Assembly (NCBI GenBank): GCA_022419385.1 | Contig: JAJUBI010000006.1 | Coordinates: forward strand, 2,046,001 to 2,110,000 | DNA from: Paraconiothyrium sp. Pb-2020 | Lineage: Eukaryota > Ascomycota > Dothideomycetes > Pleosporales > Didymosphaeriaceae | DNA length: 64,000 nt | Direction of reading: 5' to 3' | Part shown: one piece after another, positions 35,065 through 46,610 of the stretch | Layout: each line of letters begins with the position of its first letter | Numbering within the stretch: the stretch's first letter is position 1 | Position numbers and translations under genes: made by a program | Notes under the pieces: model-generated | Database searches by the model: none | What the model was told of the DNA's origin: nothing | Seen by the model: only the letters and a program-made list of their open reading frames with translations

Positions 35065-35432
35065 AGATGTGATTTGATAGAATGAATTATATGTCATTAA
35101 TATACAATCCATTGTCAATTCCATTTCTAAAATTTGGATTAGGCTTTATCCCACTCATCTGACCATGATGACGTAAGGGGCATATCCAATAGCGCTTAAT
35201 GTTGATAAACGGTGAGTTCATTATGCTTGTTCTCACGCGCCACCCGTTCTTTTCTTGATTTTTCGATCACGTGCTTCCGGGCAACCTCCGCGCCACCTTC
35301 CCCTGACTAGGATCCTGAGAAAAGTGTTACACGACAGTGCTACAATAGCTGTCTCCACGTCTCTGATGTCTTGATCTATGGCAGGTTCCTCGGTCTTCGT
35401 TTCCGTTCCTCGCTGGCGCTTGTCTGGAATCA
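35065..35432. other. Intergenic region before the unknown membrane-anchored gene
   Basis: This short gap holds the upstream side of the tRNA-Gly gene and the leader of the next gene. No other feature is seen. Confidence 0.5.
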
Positions 35433-36905
35433 ATGGCTTCTTGGTTCACCCCGCGTCGGTTTCTGGTGTACAGCGCCTACTTTGTCGGCGCCTTCTCCAC
35501 GATCGTCGGAGTCTTCATCTCCAGACATATTTGGGACATCCACACTACCATCCGGCTTATCGAGAAGTCGTGGGATGTGCGCGGAAAAGACTATCGCAAT
35601 GTCTCCTGGGTAGACAAGGCTTCGCATGCCCTGCTCGCTGGCCACGAGGATGTGTCGGGGTACAATGACCTGTTCTGGGCCAAATATCATGAACTAGACA
35701 CGGTCGAGAATGTCCCAGGATCATTCAATCGCTCCAATCTGACGACTTGCGAGCCTGGACATGCCACCGAGTGGGCTGATGCAAATGCCGGATATGACAA
35801 ATGGGGCTTTGTGCTCTACCGGACCGACTACGAGGAGGATGAAGAGACGTGGGCAGAGACTGTCCAGCATATAAACCATACCATCCGCGCCCATTTAGAG
35901 ATCGAAGCCACCCATCACGGTAGTGAATGCGATCCAGATCTCATCCGTGATCGCGCTGTGCTCGAGATCATTGAGGACCGGGAGACTCTGGACGGTGCCA
36001 GGCCTGAGGCGATCCAAGCACTGTGGCGCGAACGAGTCGATGCCGGTCTTGTTGACAGCACCTTCAAGACGGGCGGATGGAACTGGGGGTGGTTCAGGGT
36101 AAACCTTAATGTTTGCAATCGCGATGATGGTGGCGAGTGCAAGAAAGCTAATGGAATGGCGCTTAATTTATGTCTCATGTACGATTCGAGCACACGGTAT
36201 CTGATGCAGCTCGCCGCAAGCGGATTGCCGGCCACTGGACCACGCGACCCATGGGAACCTTTCCTCTTGGCCATTGATGGCATCTGGAGCCCTGATAAGT
36301 ACATGTATAAAACAACATGGGCGCACGAGTACCGAGGCTCGTATGGTGTCGCCCTCTCCATTCTATTCAACGATTTTCATGGGAAAACCTTTGAGCGTGA
36401 GATGGAAAGGCAGGCTCCGTACATGTTCATGGGTGAGTTAGTCAAAGGCGCGAACGATTCTGTGATCCACGCTAACCGGTGCCCTCTTTGGCTAGGTGGT
36501 CCCGTGATGAACCCTAAAGCGCCTTGGTGGCAGTTTCCGTTCGAGGCCGTTCTCAACTCGATGCACGCAGTTGCACGACCGGGGCGTTTTCCGTTCCACG
36601 ACCGGCGGCAGGAGATGTCTTACCCATTCGTGCGTGAAGATAGCCATTGGAAAGATCCTGCCCAACCTGAGAACATCCAAGTAGACGGAAGCGTAACAAC
36701 GCCTCAGGAATCAAGCACCCTCGACCTCAATTGGTTGCTGAAACCCAGCCCTTTCACATACTATACTCTGTGCTCCGACTCTGACGAAAACCAGGAAGAT
36801 TGCTTCCAGAACGGCAATTATCGCGTTAGACCGCATATCATAAAGGAGCGAGTATCTATGAACGGCCGTAAGCAAGACGCTTTGGTCGAGCAAGAGTCAT
36901 CTTGA
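35433..36905 (+). CDS. Fungal protein of unknown function, N-terminal membrane anchor
   Basis: A single exon encodes 490 residues. Residues about 9-30 (FLVYSAYFVGAFSTIVGVFI) form one membrane segment, so the protein is probably a type II membrane protein or is exported. The phrase KWGFVLYRTDYEEDEETWAE followed by QHINHTIRAHLE resembles a large group of ascomycete proteins that begin their core with WGFVIYR-type sequence and have no assigned role. Another clear block is KYMYKTTWAHEYRGSYG. About nine cysteines and several N-x-S/T sites in the putative lumenal part fit secretory-pathway folding. There is no enzyme motif I can name. ATG at 35433 directly precedes the anchor. Reality of the gene is well supported by length and composition; function is unknown. 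Confidence 0.8.
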   Translation: MASWFTPRRFLVYSAYFVGAFSTIVGVFISRHIWDIHTTIRLIEKSWDVRGKDYRNVSWVDKASHALLAGHEDVSGYNDLFWAKYHELDTVENVPGSFNRSNLTTCEPGHATEWADANAGYDKWGFVLYRTDYEEDEETWAETVQHINHTIRAHLEIEATHHGSECDPDLIRDRAVLEIIEDRETLDGARPEAIQALWRERVDAGLVDSTFKTGGWNWGWFRVNLNVCNRDDGGECKKANGMALNLCLMYDSSTRYLMQLAASGLPATGPRDPWEPFLLAIDGIWSPDKYMYKTTWAHEYRGSYGVALSILFNDFHGKTFEREMERQAPYMFMGELVKGANDSVIHANRCPLWLGGPVMNPKAPWWQFPFEAVLNSMHAVARPGRFPFHDRRQEMSYPFVREDSHWKDPAQPENIQVDGSVTTPQESSTLDLNWLLKPSPFTYYTLCSDSDENQEDCFQNGNYRVRPHIIKERVSMNGRKQDALVEQESS

Positions 36906-39086
36906 TAGAATTTGCTCGAGCGGTCGGTTCTTGATCAGGCCTCCGATGTTGTTCTGCACTGGTCAATCCTTTATGTATAGCCAGAGGTCACAACAGTCGC
37001 GCACTCATACAATAGTTTCCCCACTACCAAAATAAGGGATACTTTACTGCCAAAGAGTCTCCCAACTAGTGTATATAGCAACGATCAAGCTGATCAGATA
37101 TTTCTGCTGACTGAGGAAGAGTTCCCCATGCTTGCACATCCTGCCGCCCCCAAATGATCAAATGCACTGGGGTTGCTCCGCAATGCCAATATTACGAGAG
37201 GACCGGCCACGAGCGCACACACGCCTTGCCTCACAAGGACCATTTCACCGTGTTGGTACAATTTTCTATGGTAGGGGATAATATGTCTCTTACGAAAGCC
37301 AGCGTGAACAAATGTTCCGTCGAGATGGCCGGGCAGTTGCCAAAATTACGCGGTTTTGCCAACGAAGAGGATAGCTAACGTATATAGAACCTCCCAAAAA
37401 ATTTGAGTTATTCCTTGACCAGGATCTTGGAAATCTCTACTGTCTTCGTTATGTCTCACATGAGATACATCCATCCTTGCGGAACAGAATTTATGTCTCG
37501 CACTAATATATAGGATACAGATGTTATAACTTTTTACAATAGTCGCCTGTAATTATCCTATAATGAGAGACAAGTCTGCCGAAATATGTTTGCACTAAGG
37601 CCTGTTCACAGCTCGTCGTAAATGTTCAGCTTCTTTGCGTAAGGAATTAGGGCTTAACTTTTCGTCCAATCTTCCCTTTCCTTTCCCGGCTCTCCATTCT
37701 AAGTAACAGCATATAAGCTTTACTGAAGGTGGCGTCGTGAAAGGTTTTGTCTCACGGAGCTCTCTGATATTGATAGAGAACCTTTTCCAGAGTTTCTTAA
37801 TCCTGCTGATCCCTTCAATGTCGTACGCTTTAGGTCTGTAACTGCAAGGGTGTTCATTCGCTATATCTGCTGTGATTTCGGAGCCATAGTCTGAACTATC
37901 AGCTGATAAGATGCGGATATAGCTGTCGATGGGCGGGCAGATGTAGTGTATACGAAGTAGAAGTACAGTGCTTATATATCACGAAGGGGCTTTAGAAAAA
38001 TCAATCACATAGAGTCCGACGGTCACTGTAGCGCAATATCAAGGGATGAACAGTCCATCCTGACTGATTTGGAGATCTGCATCCGGCGCTACACAGATAG
38101 ACGTGGGGGCTAATTCCGCCACAGTCTAATTTGCGATTCCTACACGCCGTATCTACGTCACGTGCAGGAAACGGAAATCAGATTCTGTACAACCATATTT
38201 CATCACTCGTGCCTTTTCTTTACCACTGTAATTGTGGTCATCACACGCGTTCTCCCACTAAACCACCGATACGTGATGTGATTTATATAGACTTGTTCCG
38301 CTTGTTGAATATATATACTAAGGAGTCATTTAAGCCCAGTGCTTTTTTTCCAATCGCATTGATAAGAGAGCTAGTCGGTATTATGACGTGGGGCGTGCTC
38401 AAGGGGGTGCAGATGAACGCATATGCCAAGTGTCTTGGCATGTCTATCTGTTTACATCAATTCTCATTTCTAATCCTTACTGTCATCATACTAACCCGCC
38501 CCGCTCGTTTTTCTTCAATTATTTATACGGTGTTAAACACCCATTCGATAAGCCAGCCCCAAGGATATGTACTGGGTAGGTCCAACGCAATCAATGGTCT
38601 CGCATTCATTCCTCCATCTTAAGCTGGAATTGACGAACAGGGTAGATTGGGAAACGAAGGATGGAGCTGGAGTACACTGGAGCCGCATTATGCCAGGTTT
38701 CGTAACTTGATGTATCCGTCTGACCGGGAAACATTTGGGCATCTGGGTTTCGACGGATACCCACAATCGCAGCAGGGCAATGGTCCTTTGCGCGCGTCCT
38801 TTTCAGGCCCTTTGAATGATCCTATGCCCTGGGCATAGACGGAATCTTTCGAAGATTTAGGATAGACACCAAAAGCAGACGCGTTCTCAGGGCATAACTT
38901 AGAAGGGTTCACATGTGCTTCCTCTACCAGGTAACTCATAACGAAAATAATTTCTACGCCCCAAAATCCGCAACCACGACATTCCAAGCATATACAGCCT
39001 TTTCAACCCTAGCTGATTGACACATGGTGACAGAGAACAAAGACTTGACTGATATCTGCGAGCAAGCGCCTCCCGGCAATGACCGC
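36906..39086. other. TA-rich gene-free island
   Basis: This 2.2 kb island between unrelated genes lacks supported genes. Frames are short and interrupted and TA steps are frequent. It contains a partial copy of the tRNA-Gly 5' region (38255-38284). It may be decayed mobile DNA, but no transposon protein can be named. Confidence 0.4.
38255..38284 (-). repeat. Partial duplicate of tRNA-Gly 5' end and flank
   Basis: Sixteen bases identical to the tRNA-Gly 5' end (CCACTAAACCACCGAT on the plus strand) are followed by GATGTGATTT, which also flanks the real gene at 35067-35076, with a small indel between. The rest of the tRNA is absent, so this is a fragment, not a gene. Confidence 0.65.
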
Positions 39087-41136
39087 TTACGCAGTAAACC
39101 ACATGCTGCGCTTACTCGCAGAAGGTGCTGGGGCAGGAGTAACCTCAGCACGTTCCACTTTGCGCCCGGTACTGTGACGAGCGCGAGAGGTGGCGCTTTG
39201 ACGGGTCTTGGAAGTGATTGTTGAGATGGGTTCTTCCTCTGTAGCCGTGGACTCGGGAATGCCAAGTGAGAAATCGGCTGTGGCCTCAGCTGTGGCCTCA
39301 GCTGTTGCGGAAGACTCAACAGTCTCCGTGGCCTCTTCCTCTTCTGTAGCTTCCTCCTCATTAATTGGGTCCTCTTCTTCGTCATCGACGGGTTCCTCTT
39401 CTTCGTCATCGACGGGTTCCTCTTCTTCGTCATCGACGGGTTCCTCTTCTTCCTCATCGACAGGCTCTTCTTCTTCCTCATCATCTACTGGTTCCTCTTC
39501 CTCATCATCTACTGGTTCCTCTTCCTCATCATCTACTGGTTCCTCTTCCTCATCATCTACTGGTTCCTCTTCCTCATCATCAACTGGTTCCTCTTCCTCA
39601 TCATCAACTGGTTCCTCTTCCTCATCATCAACTGGTTCTTCTTCCTCATCATCAACTGGTTCTTCATCCTCATCATCAACTGGTTCTTCTTCCTCTTCCT
39701 CCTCTTCAGGCTCATCCGTCGCGGTCGGCTCAGAGTTCTCTGTTTTGGTAGGTGTAGCTTTGCTTGTCTTCGACGGTGTAGCACTTCCGGTCGCAGAGGC
39801 AGAGACTTCTGCGGTTGTCGTAGGTTCAGGCTCTTCCGAATCCTCTTCGGCCCTCTGTTCACGCTCGTCGTTATCCTGCTGTTCCTTCCCAGGGTTCTCC
39901 TTCCATTCCTTGAGCTTCGCCTCTAACACCGCAGCGCCATCCTCTCCCTTCTTATAGCTTATGCATTTGTTCTCATTCTTGGACCACGCGACACCCTTCA
40001 CTGTTCCTGCTTCGTGATAAGACCAAATTCGCCCGCTCGAAAGCTCGAGCTCAATCTACAAGATGTTAGAGTTTCACTCCTGTCAGATATGAAACAAATT
40101 TGACTGACCGTGCTGCCATAGTCCAAGTCATATTTGCCGCTGAAAGCTAGCGCCTCGCAGTAAATGGCCTCACCCTTGGGGATTTTCCCGCTCACCGAAA
40201 ACAAAAGATCCACCTGTACAGCAAGTGTTAGTCCATTGTATCTCAGAGTGAACAGGGCACACTAACTGTGTCTGAACCTTCCTCTGTGTTTTCATAGGTG
40301 TTCGTGGTCTCCCAGTGAAATTCAGTGGAGATACTTCCGCCCAAGCCTATCGCCGGTAGACCAAAATCAATGCTGGCGCCGACAGAACCACCAAAAGTCT
40401 TAGACGAGGTCCTGGTGGTCGACCAACTCCTCGTCTTGCTGATAGTCCTGTCATACTGGTATGTCTGGTTTTCGCCAGTCCAATTCTCCTGCGTGTATGA
40501 GTCGATGGATTCAGGTTTCTGGTTCTTAAGCGCCTCGTTGGCGCCGTTGATGCTGTCGCCGTTCGGGGCGAAGTCTTTCACGTCCCGATTCTTGATGGCA
40601 GAATCCATCATTAGGAAGCCAAGCGCATCAATGCTGCCTCCTGATCTTCCATAGGCGCCCATGATAATGCCGGCACCATTGACAACAGGACTGTCATAGC
40701 CTTGAGTGTTTGGCGGAACAGTGCCAACTCTCCACGGATCCCTGTTGCTGATCTTGATTTCGATGGCAGCTACTCGCCTCACATCGGACCTGCCATTGGG
40801 CCACATGGTTATGGATTCAACAGTGTCTACGGTTGTGTCCCACGTGAGCCACTCCTTCTTGTCTCCACTCATCTTGCCGTACAGCTCTGGAGCGACTCCG
40901 TTCGTGTATTGGAACTCAACTGCGTTGACGCTGTCACCGTTGGCCCAGCCCTGTATACCGTTGATGGCGGCACCGTCTTTCCATTTAGTGGCACAAAATT
41001 CTCCACCGGTGTCGTAGCCAACGGGATTTGAATTCCAAGGTCCATCACCGTCGCAATCACCAACGGCTTGCGTGCGTCCGATAAAAGCCGTAATGGCAGC
41101 AATGACCGAAAGTGTCGGCCTTTGGGTGAACTTCAT
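39087..41136 (-). CDS. Secreted jacalin/aerolysin-like protein with acidic repeat tail
   Basis: Exons 40267-41136, 40109-40213 and 39087-40055 give 647 residues. MKFTQRPTLSVIAAITAFIG begins a signal peptide ending near AVGDC. Residues about 30-200 hold two-fold repeats of DGAAINGIQGWANGDSVNAV-type strands and AAIEIKISNRDPWRVG, then GRSGGSIDALGFLMMD, as in jacalin-like lectin folds. Residues about 230-340 are strand-rich and Ser/Thr-rich (RTISKTRSWSTTRTSSKTFG, IGLGGSISTEFHWETTNTYE), like the membrane-inserting module of aerolysin/natterin-type pore-formers. About 130 acidic residues built from EEEEPVDD units follow, then a Thr/Ala-rich tail. Such proteins may act in defence or competition; no activity can be claimed. 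Fold calls are by eye. Confidence 0.75.
39376..39690 (-). repeat. 24-base coding minisatellite (EEEEPVDD units)
   Basis: About a dozen tandem 24-base units encode EEEEPVDD inside the acidic tail of the secreted protein. Units near the left side differ at a few silent positions; units in the centre are nearly identical, which suggests recent unit gain or loss. All units are in frame. Confidence 0.9.
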
Positions 41137-43404
41137 GGTAGCAACGTGCGTTTGTGCTCAATTGGCAAAGATTATAGGGAATGGACAGTAAATTTACTAT
41201 TCCAGTAAAGAACGTAAGTCAGGGATCCTGGCGAAAATGAGTGGATTGCGACAAAGGTCGTAAAGAAACGAGTGTAAAAGAGAGAAGTAACCAGCTTGTT
41301 AGGGAAGGTTGTACCTTGGGCACCCATAGTTCGTCTTATACCTACCATAGATACCATCGTTCTGGACTCTTACGGTTGGTGGGGGCTGTTCCGCTGAAGC
41401 TTCAGCCCTACTAAGCCAATTTCCGAAATACTTCTTGGCTTTCCTTTACGAGGATATGGCGTTACGGAGCCAAGCAACGAGTGAGGACCTGCGTAGTGCT
41501 GACGATAAGTGGGGGCGAGACCGTGCCAAGAGTCCGTCGCTGGTTTGTCGCTGTTCCGCCATACTCCCCGACCAATCCCAAAGCCCGATGCCAGCTACCG
41601 GAGGCTTGTTTGATTCCTCTATCAACCGGCCACTAACAAACGCCTCACTGGCAGACACGCACTTCGTATACGGGTGGCGTTGCCGAATTGTAAGTGGGCA
41701 TACCCATGCCTTATTATAGGGACCTTAGGTAATCACTGTCTATCGGAGGCAGCATTCTCCATTGCTATGTATTTTTGTATTCCTTCTCGTTTATTTCTAC
41801 TCGTTTATTAGCTTGACATAGATCCCTCAATGCCGAAGAACGCATCCCTCCCATCTGCATATGCCTAGACCAGATGCAAACTAACGAAACTCCGAGATTG
41901 TTGCATAGTAAGGAAGCTATAAGTTACCTGAAGGCATCTGCAACGGTGAGATACCGGGGCGGGGGAGTAGCGCAAGCTTCCCCTGCTGCACATAGCATAC
42001 CAACATGCACAGCTCGGTTGGTTTTAGAAGATAGAGTGATCATATTTCGTCGACGTAGTAGTAGTAGGTGGTGTTGTCGAACGCCACCTTACTCTTGCCA
42101 TGTGCAGCGATTCGTGCGCGCATCAGTTGCTAATGTGTTGGCAGACTAAAGGGTAAACCAGCTTTTACGGCCAACTGGGAATAACTGACACAAAACACGC
42201 AGTGACCCTCGAAAACCTCTCAAAAAGAAATTCTTGCTAGAAAGAGACTTTCAGCAACCAGGCATATCCGCGATGGATGAGCATGCACTCGACGCGCGGG
42301 TCGAAGGTTTCGTGGATATCAAAAGGTCAGATTCGATAAATGCGTGAAGGAAGACGAAAGGCTTGAGGCTAGACGAGATGAAGCCATAGCCGTGTTGGCG
42401 GTAGTCAATACAAATGAATTCGATGCGAAGATCGATGATGTCTGGGCTCGGGGCCGGTAAATTCGTGAACGAGAAATTTGCAAGAATAGTAGTAGAGCTC
42501 GACGCTGAAGTGGATGGAGCGGCGCGATATGGGAATAGACTTGATCATGAAACGATGGCGCGCCCAAACGGGAGTGGAACGTCGGCAAAGCCCGGGCCCG
42601 CGGGCTGCGCGCGTGCACGTGACGAGCTGGTCTCCGCCCCTGGTCACCGGGCATCATCCGGAACATCGAATACCTAACGAGCGGCTTACCTCCTAGCGAG
42701 GAGCAGTCGGCGATTCGGTGGGATAAGTTGGGGTTGGTGACGGGGGATTACCTAGGTAGACGTGGGACAGGCTGGTGTTAAAGCCACTCGCCAATCCCGC
42801 AGTCCAGCCCTGCAATGTCGACCAACACCCACAGCGATCATCTTGTACCAGCTCCCACTTACACTTTCTAAACTGTCGGTGGAAGAACTTTCGAATCGAT
42901 GATGCCGAGACGGCGCTGACAAGCACTCATCCCGTACAGTCCGAATTATCCAACGCGCAAGCGGACCACCCCCGGGTTTTCCGTCTTCACGTATTATGCA
43001 AGTCGCTCTCATTCTAAGATGCCGAAACATTCGCAAGCTCGGAACACATTGAGTGGCTGCACCGCCAGTATGAGCCAAGACGCATGTGATGCTGCTTTTC
43101 CGTGCGTGTAGTCGGGTATTCGCGACCCTCGAATCTACGAATGCACCCGTCTGCAGTGCGGCCAATACCGACCAACGCAAGAACATCCGTGCAGGAAGCT
43201 CGTGGGACTACGTTTTATACGGCCGCATCAACATCAAGTGGGGCTGCTAATTGACGGTATCTCCCTTAAAGGCTGTCTACCTAGGTATCAAGGAGATGAA
43301 TTAGGCCAGGCACCGATGTCCCGCGAATTTTGCGGGGCTATGGCTCACTTGAAGCATTGGAAGATTCTGTGGCATGCCATACAACACAGACTATTTGGGA
43401 TACA
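41137..43404. other. Intergenic region, accessory
   Basis: About 2.3 kb has no supported gene. Frames up to about 145 codons occur on both strands but overlap, lack signal peptides and domains, and do not join by sensible splice sites. Confidence 0.45.
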
Positions 43405-43445
43405 GCTTATCCTTACCCAACGTCAACCGTTGGGTAAGGATAAGC
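43405..43445. repeat. Perfect 18-base inverted repeat (hairpin)
   Basis: GCTTATCCTTACCCAACG is followed after five bases (TCAAC) by its exact reverse complement. The 41-base palindrome would form a very stable hairpin. No gene end lies next to it. Confidence 0.95.
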
Positions 43446-44034
43446 CTCGCGCACCAGAAACTATTCGCAGAAAGGCAAGGCTTGAAGCTGCAGTCTTCGG
43501 TATGTGTATCCGTTGTTCCGTGGTCCACGAACACTATGAACGTACCCGTTCTACGTTTCCGTGAGGCTAGTAGTTCGTTCATGAAGTTTGAGGTCGTTAG
43601 CTTTAACTGATTGGCAGCCTCGACATACAGATATCGAATTCAAAATCGTAATCGGAAGTTGTCCGCATCACATGTAGTGATAACACGGTGTGCCCTATGT
43701 GTGATTGACCAACCACATTAGCGTTTGATAGGAGATTGTTTCTCAGGGTCACACACACCGTGGGTGAAGCAGCCACGAGCCTGTTAAAAGGTAGACAGGC
43801 GGTGCGGTTGGGCCTCATTTCCTTTTTGGGCAGGCCAACGACCGCTCCTTCCCCGCAAACCCTCACCACGCGCTTGGACCTTCACACTCTCCCTTCACTT
43901 TGATCCTTTAAATACTCTGTTCTTGGGACCCCGCTGCCCTCCACCCATCTTGCCATCTTCTCTGCGGCCTCCCAATCCTTTAATCCACCTTCGCTACCAT
44001 ACAAAACATCCAGTCAGCCTTTCTGGCCCAGACT
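43446..44034. other. Intergenic region upstream of the secreted Cys protein
   Basis: This stretch probably contains the promoter of the gene at 44035; TTTAAATA at about 43907-43914 is a TATA-like candidate. Nothing else is supported. Confidence 0.45.
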
Positions 44035-45398
44035 ATGACGTTTCTAATTCGTCTCCTTGTGGCTGCCTCCGTCGCTACTGCCGCTGTACTGCTGCGGGAT
44101 GTTGACTCGTTGGGGAACGTGGTTGTCTCTGATAGACTGACCGGCACTCCCGCTGCTGCTACAATTTCTACTTTGACCGACGCCGTAGCTGATCGAACCA
44201 ACGTCGAGCGCCTTACATATGATTTGGCTGAGGTGTCCACATTGCACCCTAGAGGTGAGGGCGATGTTGTAAGTGGCAAAGGGCACACAATCTTTTTGGG
44301 GAGCTAATTAGGTTAGATCGAGATATACCTTAAGAAAAAGTTCCAGGGCCAGTACTACCATTACACAGCAGCAAACACTGACGACCGTCTCTGTCTCACC
44401 GTTTTGCGCCTGTAAGCTACTGCCCTGCGCATTAAGCCTAGATGTGTCATTGCAATGCTGAGACGCCGAACAGGGTTGGTGAGCATTTTCATTCAGTTCG
44501 ACAAAAGCGCCCTGAGGGGTTCGGTAACGTTAGGTGTCATTACTTCGCGTAAGTATTGTTTCTTGCGTTATGTGCAGCGGCAGTTGTGCTCATAACCCCA
44601 GGGAACCGGATTGCGGGAGCGGTAGAGGTCAACTGACAAAAGAGGGCCTCTGGGAGCAAGGCGATCTCCAAAAGGAGCCTCGTAGGGTAGGCAATGACGT
44701 GGTCGGAAGTTGGGAAGATGAGATTGGGAGTGTGCAATGCTTCTGGATCCGCGACAAAGAGAACAGCAGACTAGAGCGCGGAAGTACTGGTACCTTCGCC
44801 GAGCCGACCAACGCACAAGAAGGCGTCCCCGAGGCACCCAACGGATCAGCAATTGCCAACCGAGTGCCGATTGAGAAGGGTTTGGAGACTCGTGGCCCAT
44901 CTACTCATGACAACGATCGCTTGGTGAGTTAGACTTCGAAGCGACTTTCCCGGCTGGAAAGCTAACCCAAAGCTGCAGACTGAAGTCTATACGGATGCTC
45001 AATACCGAGGCAGCCCTGTTGCATGGGCTACGCAGCGGGATGCTGAGCGAGAGTATTGTATTCCGGTGAACTATGCGTAGGTGACCTGCCTTGCCTCCGT
45101 AAGCTATTAGTCTGACACTTTGAACAGAAAGGGCACCATAGTCCGGTCTATACAGCAGCACAAGGACAGCGAAGACGTTTGGTTTGTCTGCTGGTATTAT
45201 GAGTACGTAATTACGGTATACAGCCTCGTGTCCTACTGATATCTTTCAAGCGACGACAATTGCAACAGCCACTTCAATCCGAATGGAGTATTCCCCGCGT
45301 TCTACTTGGAACGCGACCAGAGCATATACAACTTCGTGAAGCCGATCAAAAGCATGAAATGTAGTTACGCCGATCCAGGAGGCTGGCGCGGCAACTAG
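44035..45398 (+). CDS. Secreted eight-cysteine protein of unknown function
   Basis: Seven exons fit with continuous phase: 44035-44268, 44317-44411, 44474-44533, 44578-44923, 44979-45076, 45128-45202 and 45251-45398, giving 351 residues. MTFLIRLLVAASVATAA is a signal peptide. The mature part has eight cysteines, for instance in DDRLCLTV, GSCAHN, EPDCGS, VQCFWIRD, REYCIP, WFVCWYY, DDNCNS and MKCSYAD. No domain is recognised; the Tyr/Trp-rich second half (TEVYTDAQYRGSPVAWATQR) may be a beta-rich fold. The third intron (44534-44577) has a weak GTGTCA donor and is the least certain join. Small introns and secretion suggest an extracellular or effector-like protein, which is inference. Confidence 0.65.
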
Positions 45399-46610
45399 AC
45401 GCCTGAGCAGCGTGTGGCACAGCTTGCCGGCAAGATAGGGCGTGACGCATCCGGTGCGAGATAGGGTGGCCACTAGCACGACAGCGTCCAGAACACGCGA
45501 TCCGAGTCTGTCAAATTACTTCTCATTTGGCCAAGCTGAGACTATATAGGGGTTGGAGAGTTCTATATGTTTAGAGAGAATTGCAAAATCGTGCACTGTC
45601 GAGCGATCGATTAGATTGCCACGTGTCTCGGAGTCACAGATATCTTAGTATGGTTGCTTCTGTGATGGATCCGCCCTTCCAACCTTACCTCCCTAGTATC
45701 ATTGACCCACATCCTCGCAGCTACCAGCTTCGCGTAGCCCTTATTTCTCCCTTTTGCAAGCATTTGGACTGCCTCGGCTGTCGATCACGCATGCAGCAAG
45801 AGCCTATCTTACTTCGCGAAGCATGTAGTGACTTAATCGTCGCGAAGGAGGTAGTAGATATCAAGACACACGGGACGAGATTTACAATAGGGCATTAGAA
45901 AGGCAATAGTCTACTCATTATATACCTTCTCCTAGCACATCAACCATACAACAGCATGCGCTGCACTTTCGCCAAACCACCGTCAGTTGATCACACGGGG
46001 AACACTTGTTTGAATCACCCATTTACCTCTGTTGTTAGATATTATTGCACCGCCATCGTTGAACTTGTTAGACGAAGATGGCTTCTTGCCGTGCCCTGCT
46101 TTACCCTCATGCTGAGGCTGCGAGTCAAGCATCTCCGGGACCCTCACGGAAATCAATGATCACTCTTATCAAGGTTGTTTCACTCTCTCTTTAACATACT
46201 ACTTCAAACTGATCACTAACAGCAATCGAGCCTTGCTATAAACGTTTCGGGAACCATCATCAATTTGCATCGACCATGCTTTTCCAAAAGACTCCATGAG
46301 CCTAGTATCAATCCCTTCCAGTCCCCATATACGCCATCTTTCTTTACTGTGATCGAATATTGCGCGATAAGATCGTATGTGTCTCTAAACTAGCCGATAG
46401 CGTTCTTGTGGATAACATCAGGTCGTGAATTATACCAAAAGAAAAAAACCTCGTAAAGTGATCATTTCTCATAAGTGTCTTAAGGTAGCTATCGGACAGC
46501 AACAGCTGTGCTACCGAGGATGCCGCTTACGTGCAAAAAGCCAGCTGCCTATATAGTTGATTGTTCCATGCACTACATGCTTATGAAGCTTTTCCTGTCG
46601 GCGTGCTAGG
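45399..46610. other. Intergenic region, tail to tail
   Basis: This 1.2 kb gap lies between convergent gene ends. A 105-codon frame at 45581-45898 has no signal or domain and I do not call it. Confidence 0.5.

Noticed and set aside
37680..37830. Minus-strand segment reading like a transposon relic
   Set aside because: A short basic stretch is readable, but no catalytic motif or terminal repeat supports naming an element.
39208..39957. 249-codon Ser-rich plus-strand frame
   Set aside because: It is the antisense shadow of the acidic repeat tail; the repeat unit length being a multiple of three opens all frames.
45581..45898. 105-codon plus-strand frame after the secreted protein
   Set aside because: No signal, no splice links, no similarity to the gene before it.
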